NCBI RefSeq assembly: GCF_000275845.1
Contig: NW_006766885.1
Location: 736,431 to 800,430 of the forward strand
Length of the DNA stretch: 64,000 nt
Source: Dichomitus squalens LYAD-421 SS1
Lineage: Eukaryota; Basidiomycota; Agaricomycetes; Polyporales; Polyporaceae
Direction: 5' to 3'
Below are positions 56,142 through 64,000 of the stretch, in pieces (position 1 is the first letter of the stretch; the number at the start of each line of letters is the position of its first letter). The translations under genes and the position numbers were made by a program. Below the pieces are notes generated by a model. It ran no database searches and was not told where the DNA came from. It worked only from the letters and a program-made list of their open reading frames with translations.

Positions 56142-57906
56142 CATGGCGAAGAAGTTCCGCGTAGCAATCTGGTACGTCAACAGCCTCTTCTTGAAAAGGC
56201 CCCAACAAACATGGCTTTGTAGTGGTGGTGGGATCAGTGGCCTTACATTGGCCGTGGCACTTTCCAAATACCCCGATATTCAGGTACATGTATACGAGGC
56301 GACAGGCCAATTCAAAGAGATCGGAGCAGGGGTGATGATATACGCCCGGACCTGGGAGATCCTTTCGTTACTTGGAATGGCCCAAGACTTCTCCCGCATT
56401 GCGCATGCACCCCCAGACGGGTCTTTGGGTTGATTTTCCACTTCCTTCGCTTGCCGCTGGGGACTGACAATCCACCAAGGCATAGGATTTGATTACCGCA
56501 GGTCCGATAAGCCTGAAGTTGGATCCCGCTTTTATCTGTTCCAGATGCCATGTGAGTTGTCTGTTCTATGCCTTGGGACGAAAAGAGCACGAACACCTGA
56601 CGACACCGTCATCACCGCAAGACGGCTGCATTCGCTTCCACCGCGCGCACTTCCTCGACGCCCTCGTCGCGCATCTCCCAGCCGGTATAGCGCACTTTGG
56701 CAAACGCCTCACCTCATACACCTACATACCTGTTGCGCAGCGCAGAGAGCCACAAATATTCTTGCAGTTCGCAGACGGCTCCGCCGCCACCTGTGACTTG
56801 TTGGTCGGATGTGATGGCATCAAGTCTGTCATTCGCAAGCAGCTGCTCGAGGACCACGTCTACAAGCAGGGAGGGGACCCCGGCTTACTCGAACACATCG
56901 AGCCGATCTGGAGCGGGATGGTTGCGTATCGGGGGCTGATCCCAGTGGAACGACTCAAGGAAGCCGATGGGACGGAACATCGTACGATACGGAGTCCCAT
57001 GATGGTGCGTGCCTCCCTTTTCGAAATCCCTGGAAGACATCGCTGACGCTTTAGATGACGTGAGTCAGTATTGCGGGAAGAGCAAGGCAAGTACACGAGT
57101 ACGATGAGGTGGACACTCCCATTCTTAGATATGACTGGTTGCAGCACATTGTGAGCTACTCCATCTCCGCCGGGTCGATAGTCAACGTCGTGGCGATGGA
57201 AACGAACCTACAACTCTATGGAGCCCCGTGGAAAGGCCCATGGGTGACTGAATGCAGCCCTTCGGAAATACAGGAGTGTTTCAAGGGTTGGGAGCCGGAA
57301 GTACAGGAAATGCTGGGGGTGAGCCGGTTGCCTTCAAACAGGCTATGAAGCAAAGGTGACAAGGCCATAGTGCCTAGATCGAGCTACAAAGTGGGCCATT
57401 CATGAACTCAAACCGCTTCCATTCTATACGAAGGACCGTGTAGTCCTCGTGGGAGACGCGGTGCGTAGAAACATGATGATGTGCATTTCGAGTCATTAGG
57501 CTCATGGTCTGTGTTCAGGCACATGGTATGACGCCACACCAAGGAGCTGGGGCAGGCCAAGCCATTGAGGTAAGTCAATTGCTTCCCCTCTAGCTCGGAT
57601 GTCATCTCACGCAAGTAGGACGCATACATCTTGGCTGAAGTGCTCGGGCATCCCAACACCACCCTCGCAAGTCTGCCCAAAGCGCTGGTGACATATGAAC
57701 GCGTACGACTGCCCATGGCGAATCACGTACTGCAGGGCTCAAAACAATCCGGGGACATGTACGAGTTCAACGGTCCACTGGAAGACAACTTGGTACCGTT
57801 GGGTCTGCAGATTGGACATCAATGGGATTGGCTGTGGACGTCGACGCCTCAAACTGAGCGGATTCGGGCATTCGAATTGTTGACCCAACAGAAAGCATCC
57901 TTGTAG
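56142..57906 (+). CDS. FAD-dependent monooxygenase (salicylate hydroxylase-like)
   Basis: Flavoprotein hydroxylase, NAD(P)H- and O2-dependent. From ATG 56142 (MAKKFRVAI) an intron inside the next codon leads to CGGGISGLTLAVALS, the GxGxxG dinucleotide fold. VHVYEATGQFKEIGAGVMIY, GCIRFHRAHFLDALV, CDLLVGCDGIKSVIR (DG motif) and VVLVGDAAHGMTPHQGAGAG (GD motif) follow in order, then QAIEDAYILAEVL, ending LTQQKASL, TAG 57904-57906. These are the three fingerprints of class A flavin monooxygenases. An 18-base exon (57069-57086, YCGKSK) is followed by an AAG|GCAAGT donor, a GC-AG intron ending at 57144. Substrate unknown; aromatic acids are common for the group. It is tail-to-tail with ETF alpha, 47 bases between stops. 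Confidence 0.9.
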
Positions 57907-57953
57907 CGCAAGACGTAGAAATCTGCGATGATGTATTGCGTCTAGACTGCTGT

Positions 57954-59112
57954 CTATTGCTTGAGCTTCTCCACTAGTTCCGGTACTGCCTGATACAGAT
58001 CCGCGACGAGACCGATGTCAGCGACTTGGAAGATCGGGGCTTCAGGATCCTGAGATTTGACCCATTCAAACATCAGTACTAGATCGCAAGCGAATATCGA
58101 GAGTACTCGCCTTGTTGATTGCCACAATCAATTTAGAGTCCTTCATTCCCGCCAAATGCTGAATGGCACCGGAGATACCAATAGCTATGTACAGCTCTGG
58201 CGCGACGACCTTGCCCGTCTGACCGACCTGCAATGAGTTATCCGCATAGCCTGCGTCCACGGCAGCGCGCGACGCGCCAATGGCAGCACCAAGCACGTCC
58301 GCGAGGGGCTCCAGCGTCGAATTGAACGTTTCAGCGTTCTTCAGCGCACGACCACCGGACACAACACGGCTCGCAGAGCCAAGTTCGGGGCGGTCCGACT
58401 TGGTCAAGTCTGTCCGTACATGCTGCGTGGGCAGATTGGGGACCTCGACAGGGTCGACTGTCTGTTCCTCTGCTTGGACGCTTTCGTCGGCGGCAGCCGC
58501 CTTGAACGCGGTCGACCGTACAGTGAAAAACTTCAACCGGAGTGAGGAGGGTGCCTTCACAGTAGCGATCGCGTTTCCAGCGTAGATGGGGCGCGTAAAG
58601 GTGGTCGCGTTAGAAGAGGCATCGTGCTCCAGCGAAGTGATGTCAGAGACCGCGGGGAGGTCAAGCCTGGCAGCAACGCGAGGCAGGATGGACTTGGCGG
58701 AGGATGAATGGGCTGAGACAACGTGGGTGTAAGGGCTGCTCTCGCCAAGTAGCTTCTCAAAGAGAGGAGATACCGCCTCAGGGAGGGAGTGCGCGTACTG
58801 TTCGGACGCAGAGTGAATGACGGTGTTCAGCCCCTTCAGCCTACATCGCGGTCTCAACGTAGGGCGACGAATGCATGTGCTGCTCACTCACGTCTTCGCC
58901 TTCTCTACCACGCCTTTCACTTGGTCTGGGGCTCCAATGACGATGCCGGTAACCTGTCCTCCGAGCTGCTGGGCTGCCGTCAGTGCAGAAAGCGAGCCCG
59001 AGTCGATGACCCCCTCGCGATGCTCCAGGAAAACCAAGGCATGCGGGCCTGATACAGTCGCATATCGTCTGAGCAACGATCTGCAATGAAGAGCGGGGCG
59101 TACGCGGAGCAT
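57954..59112 (-). CDS. ETFA: Electron transfer flavoprotein alpha subunit, mitochondrial
   Basis: FAD-binding subunit that passes electrons from acyl-CoA and related dehydrogenases to ETF-ubiquinone oxidoreductase. [20 protein letters not shown] is a typical mitochondrial presequence; the ATG at 59112 is preferred, although an in-frame ATG at 59148 exists. The N domain reads [20 protein letters not shown]; the C-terminal FAD domain shows [51 protein letters not shown] (signature), [20 protein letters not shown] and [18 protein letters not shown], ending VEKLKQ, TAG 57956-57954. The junction INK|DPEAP uses a GC donor (AAG|GCGAGT; intron 58110-58050). About 340 residues, normal for the family. 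Confidence 0.95.
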
Positions 59113-60020
59113 AGTGATGGTGAGTGCGAAAGACCGGTTGCCCCGCATCCCCCACTCAGTGCGCGTTCCCGATCCGCTTCCGCTGATCTATTCGCATTCA
59201 CGTGCCCAGCCTCTGGGGGGCCCACCTTCTCCTGCACCCACAACTTGCCATCACAAGCACAGGTGGGCTTCAACGACATCGGCTCGAAAATGCCAATTAA
59301 CCATGGGGCTTTGCGTTGGACTGCCTCCGAGAACAAGGTTCAAGGGATGCCTAGACTCTTCTTGGCGGCAGATACCGTTACAAGGGTCCAGGGGGACAAG
59401 CCTCCGTGTACGTGCCTCGCAATTTTGCAGACTATCGGTCACTCACAACGCTCATGGTCCAGGTCTGAGTATACAAGGTTCAATTGTTGCGCTTCTGCGG
59501 CCGCGAGTTCCACGGCAGGTGGCGTCGCCCACAACGGACGTTCCCAGGACTTTGTGCTGCGGTAGATGATGTGCCCCGCGGTTGGCATTCCCTCTGCGAT
59601 GGGCTTGGGTTGCTTGCACGATCATCCCACGCCAGGGAACATTCGTACTGTTGCGATTGCATTGAGGTGAGGAGAATGTGGCAAGGTGACTCTCATAATA
59701 CTCAGTTTGAAAATGTAGGTCGCGATAACTGCCTCCTGCGAGATAGTCTCCCTAGGGTGCGGAGATCGCATTCGCGATTGCCTGTATTGACGTAGGCTCA
59801 AATTGCGATGTTCCAGACCGTTCTGATGCATGCCTGCATGTGTCTAAGAGGCCGTCAGGCAAGCTAAAGCGAGTCTGAAGTGATGGACGCGCATCCAATT
59901 CCGGACCAGCATCTCTACCTTGCATTTGGCCCCGAGGACAGCGGTCTTCTAGCGCTCTCTTATCCCATAAAGTTCCGCCGAAACGTGTTGCCTCGTGCAC
60001 CATCTTGAGACCCACCCACC
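59113..60020. other. Divergent intergenic region, ETF alpha / CCCH-helicase
   Basis: About 0.9 kb holding both promoters. Plus-strand frames at 59.1-59.8 kb cross the ETF alpha leader and show no motif or usable exon partner. No structured element was seen. Confidence 0.45.
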
Positions 60021-63000
60021 ATGTCCAATCGCGGTCCCTGCAGATTCTACGGCAAACCTGGCGGCTGCTCTCGCGGCTCAGATTGTCATTTCCAGCACGT
60101 TGATGGAGGATCTAGCGAAAGCAATATATCCAGCGGCTCCTCTCGCGGTCGTGGCGCACCACGCGGGGGGGCGCCTCGTCCTGCCATCCCTCGTGCACCG
60201 CACGGTGTATGTGACTTCTACTACTCCAGAGGGTTCTGTAACAGGGGCTCGGACTGTCGCTTTCGACATGAGAGTCCAAGTCAAGGAACAATTCAACCCT
60301 CAAGCACACCTGCTGTCGACGTCTCCTCCTTACTAACTCCAGCCGCCCTTGCTCGGATCCAAGGCCCTGGCACTGACGGATTCTTCATCTCCTCAACCAA
60401 GGAGATGAAGCCTTCGGAGGTCGACTATCATCTCCGCCGTTTCCTCGAGGATAGCTTTAGGTTCAAGCTCGCAGCGGACGCGTATGGATTTGTCGCCCTG
60501 ATGAACAATGCAAGCTCCGGGAATAGTTCTTGGGTGAGTATTGGCTCCCTTCTGGTGACAGCAGTCTAGCTGACTATCAGGCCAGTCCCCCGAAGACGGT
60601 CAAGTAAGCACATCGATACATTGTTGTTCTTGGTCTGTGTTGACGTTGAAGCTAGTTGTTCTTGTCTCGTGTCGGAACGGTCCGTGCACGTTCTCATGCA
60701 ATGTCGTCAAACCCCTAACACACGTCATCAGGGCAATGGTCTGCTTAGGATCGGAGACATCTTGGGCTGGACTCATGGTGTAGCCATCCGTCCCAGAGAT
60801 CGGACGTCTCTCTCATTCGGACGAGGATATATCCCCCTGCTGCGCGTAAGTCCTGTGCAGATGTCACTTCAGTTCGCCCCCTCATGTGTTGGGTAGTACC
60901 TGTCCTCGGAGTACGTTGTTAAAAGCATCACAAGCAAGACGGTGAAGTAAGCCTATGGGCGGGTCTGGTCTATGCGTTCCGATGGATCTCAACCCCGTCT
61001 TCAGTTCCCTCTATTCCCTCATCATGGAGCACTTCGATCGGTTCTCGGAGATCGTGAAGTCGTGCATGGAAGACGCATTCACTATCTACAAGTCGTTCAA
61101 GGAGCCTGGACAAGCGGATGTAATGGGAAGCTCCGTACTGTCGTCTATTGCGCAAGTTCTCTTTGAGTACGTTTTTCGATCTGTCCATGAGATCAGTGGG
61201 ATCATGATTTCGATACGACTTGCCACAGGTACATAACACGTTACAAAAACGCTGTAGCAACCCATCCATCCTTGCGTGACTTCGTGACAAGTCTCCACGG
61301 CTGGACAGAGGCTTGGATCGAAGGCATCTCAGCAGACCCTCCTACCTTCGACGATCCGATTGCGAAAGCTCCTCAGCTAGCTCGTCACTTCGTCATTGAG
61401 CGCCTCCGCGGGCTCGTTGACCGTCTAGTAGCCATCGTGGACCGAAAGCACAGGGACAATGAGCGTGGCAAGCAACCACTTCGCAATCCGATTGTCGCGA
61501 TGAGCGCTTCCAACGAGGGTATTCTGGCGGCCTTGCACAATGCATACGAGGGACCTGGAATCCTCCGCCCCGGTGGTCCACGCCATAACAACGATTTCGT
61601 CAACATCGCTGATATCCAGATTGCTCCTACGCACGAGGAACTCACGTCTCTGCTACAGCCCTTCCTCCCCGCGAACCTCTATGGGGCTCCGCACCCTCTC
61701 CCGTCCGAGTCGATGGAGCAACTGCTCGATGTTCAATTCAGGTTGCTGCGCGAGGAGCTTACGTACGTTCGACGATACTTCACATGTATCATATCTGATC
61801 ATTGTCGGACAGAGCTTCTCTGCGCACTTCGGCGCAAGCAATCCTTTCCGATCTCAAGCAGGAAAGCGGGCGGACTCAGCTGGACGACATCCTCAAGAAG
61901 CGTGGCGGGAAGTATCGTGGACACGCCGTCGGCCAAGATACGGTGCTCTTCAACGTCTATACTAACGCCGAATTCCTCACCATCGCACCTACCCAGCGCG
62001 GGCTGACTGTAGGCATCTCCATCGACGCCCCTCCCGGTCGCGCTCGTGCGTCTCAGGCTGGCTCCCGTGCGCACTTTTGGGAGAGCATGAGCAGCAAGCG
62101 ACTCATGCAAGGCGGTCTTGTTGCCCTCATCTGGCAGCGCGGGGAGACGATCGAGGTCCACCTCGGCACCGTCGCCAGCTCGCTCAAGGACCTCACAGAG
62201 TCCGCGAAGCAGAGCGCGGACCGCGTCGGCATCCGACTCTCCTTCTTCTCCCCTGAGGTCGAGCTGCGGATCCTCCAGGAGCTGCGACTTCCCGCCAAGG
62301 AGCGGCGCTCGACTATGCTGCTCGTCGAGGCGACCGTCATGTTCGAGTCCGTCCGCCCTTTCCTGGAGGCGTTGCGCGTCGAGCCCGAGAGTGTCCCGTT
62401 CGGACGGTATCTCGTCCACCGCCCTCCTAAGTTCTTCGAGACCTTCACTATCTCTCCTCCTGCGTACGCCACCCTGCCAGGCTATTCTTTCCAGCTCGCT
62501 TCACTCTTCCCCTCTGAATCCGGGGTGGAAGACCTCAAGCTCATCGTCAACGACCCCACCTCCATAGAGACTGCACGAGACGTCTTAAAGCGGAGCAGTC
62601 GGCTCGATCCCAGCCAGGCAGATGCAATGGTTGACACGTTGACGAGAGAGGTTAGCCTGATCCAAGGGTAGGTCATCCTTCTATTTTCAGAGCTCGCAGT
62701 TTCCGATGATGACCGTTTATGCCAGGCCGCCGGGGACTGGAAAGGTAAGCTGCTCCTAGAGCATCGAAGATTCTCTACTGAACCGTGTACATGATCAGAG
62801 CTACACTGGCGTCGAGCTCCTGCGAGTCCTAATCAAGAATCACGCTGGACCCATCCTCATGATCGCCTTCACGAACCATGCTCTCGACCACATGCTCCGG
62901 TCTGTCCTCGATGCTGATATAACCAAGCAAATTGTTCGGCTGGGGTCACGTTCCGCAGACGAGCGCATCGCCGAGTTCTCCCTCGAGCACCAGGAGAACA

Positions 63001-64000
63001 TTGCGGGCAGAACCCGTCTCTCTTCGGCCTTCTACACATATCGTCGCGCCCTTCGTGATGTCGAGGATGAGATCAAAGAGTTCATGAAGGATTTCTTCAA
63101 GACGGAAGTCGGCACCGAGAAAATTCTCTCCCATCTGTGTTTCCAGTGCCCGGGTTTAGTCGACTCCTTCGAGCTACCGCCGCCATGGATCGCAGCGATT
63201 CACAGCTTGACTGCAGCGGAGCAGGAGGAGTGGAATGTCGCCGGCCGGAACGGCAAGGACGTCAGGGAAGTCGACAACTCGCTGTATGGATTCTGGTTGC
63301 GTGGAGGGGACATCAAATTCCTACACGACACGCACTACGCGATGCGTTACCGACAGGAAACCACGTCTCAATTGACTGCTCAAAAGCGTCCGGCCAATCG
63401 GTATGAGCTTCTACAGCCCGAACAGCCAGAAGTCGATCAAGTTCAGGAGCCACAAATGCAATCTACCCCTATCACCACCGAGAATGTTGCAGTGACCGAC
63501 CGCAACGTGGACGCTGACAGTGACGCTGAGAGCGATTTTGCCATGTCAGACGCATCTGCAGAAGAGGAATGGCTTAATGACGCCGTCCTCCCAGATCTCG
63601 ATGAGCTCATGACCATGGAGGAGGAAGAACATCCACGTTCGCCCCAGCTGATACCTGTAGCAGCGGATTCATCCGGGTCTTCGCCTACATCCAACGTTCC
63701 GCCCCAACCCCACGCCATGCCCCAAATCCACACCATGCCCCAACCCCACGCCATACCAGAACCACATCCCGATGTGCGATCGGAGGCTATTCGCCCAGAC
63801 GACTTCACAGACATTCGCGAGTTCTTTGCTGCATATGGATGCCCGGACATCCCACCCGTGCCCGCGTCCACTCGGCCAATCCCCGAGCTTCTCGAAGCGG
63901 ATAACGTTTGGCTCATGTCCTCAGTTGAGCGGCAGCAGCTCCATGCGATGTGGTCAGACGAAGTGCGGATTGCGAGTCAAGATACTCAGACCCAGGAATT
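60021..64000 (+). CDS. CCCH zinc-finger, UPF1-like helicase (ZNFX1-like), cut by the window edge
   Basis: Probable RNA-binding SF1 helicase; N-terminal part only. The ATG at 60021 opens MSNRGPCRFYGKPGGCSRGS: two CCCH fingers (C-x8-C-x5-C-x3-H each) lie in the first 90 residues, separated by a Gly/Ser/Arg linker. A helical region follows (ILAALHNAYEGPGILRPGG, LLDVQFRLLREEL). Then come LIQGPPGTGKSYTGVELLRV (Walker A) and MIAFTNHALDHMLRSVL (motif Ia), characteristic of ZNFX1/NFX1-type proteins, and an acidic insert with a PQPHAMPQIHTMPQPHA-like repeat. The Walker A loop is split by two introns, after ..IQG and after GTGK. Between about 60520 and 60735 the obvious splice sites do not keep one frame, so that part of the model is uncertain. 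The ATPase core and any NFX1 fingers lie beyond the edge. In animals ZNFX1 acts in small-RNA and antiviral pathways; the fungal role is not inferable here. Confidence 0.85.

Noticed and set aside
59086..59569. Plus-strand open frames over the ETF alpha leader
   Set aside because: No motif, no usable exon partner, and they overlap the start and presequence region of a firmly supported minus-strand gene.

Overview
This window reads as nuclear DNA of a filamentous basidiomycete, probably an Agaricomycete. The genes are closely spaced on both strands and broken by many short introns (mostly about 45 to 70 bases), and coding DNA is GC-rich. The content is fungal: a NIMA-type kinase, an adenylate cyclase with RA, leucine-rich-repeat, PP2C and cyclase domains, a Zn(II)2Cys6 protein, DOMON-cytochrome b561, SCT1/GPT2-type acyltransferases and RRP12. 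No bacterial or viral genes and no intact transposon were recognised. Exon models were built by hand from splice signals and conserved motifs, so individual junctions may be wrong even where the gene call is firm.

Layout. 1-10 kb: an AAT-family amino acid permease (+), an alpha/beta hydrolase (-), a homocysteine S-methyltransferase (+), ribosomal protein S0 (+) and glucosamine-6-phosphate deaminase (-). 11-14 kb: a NIMA-related kinase (-). 14.4-18.3 kb: two neighbouring cytochrome b561 genes (-), one with an N-terminal signal peptide and DOMON domain and one without. 20-24 kb: a probable DUF6534-type relic (-) and a NIPA-type magnesium transporter (+). 25.4-27 kb: a protein whose Zn(II)2Cys6 cluster lies at the C terminus (-). 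27-31 kb: about 4 kb with no recognisable gene. 31-36 kb: signal peptidase subunit SPC3 (-) divergent from a glycerol-3-phosphate acyltransferase (+). 36-42 kb: adenylate cyclase (-). 44-48 kb: an unrecognised protein with a PP1-docking-like motif (-), a decayed TAP-like alpha/beta hydrolase (-) and an intron-containing tRNA-His (-). 48-56 kb: a small membrane protein (+), a second acyltransferase (-) divergent from RRP12 (+). 56-64 kb: an FAD monooxygenase (+) tail-to-tail with ETF alpha (-), then a CCCH/UPF1-like (ZNFX1-like) helicase that runs off the right edge.

Most genes are housekeeping and not an obvious pathway cluster. Three groupings may be functional: the permease and homocysteine methyltransferase (compare the adjacent MMP1-MHT1 and SAM3-SAM4 pairs of yeast), the two b561 electron-transfer genes, and the ER pair SPC3/acyltransferase that share a 298-base divergent promoter. 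The most unusual signal is in splicing: four inferred GC-AG introns, coding microexons of 8, 11 and 13 bases, an 18-base exon, and a first coding exon of only 4 bases.
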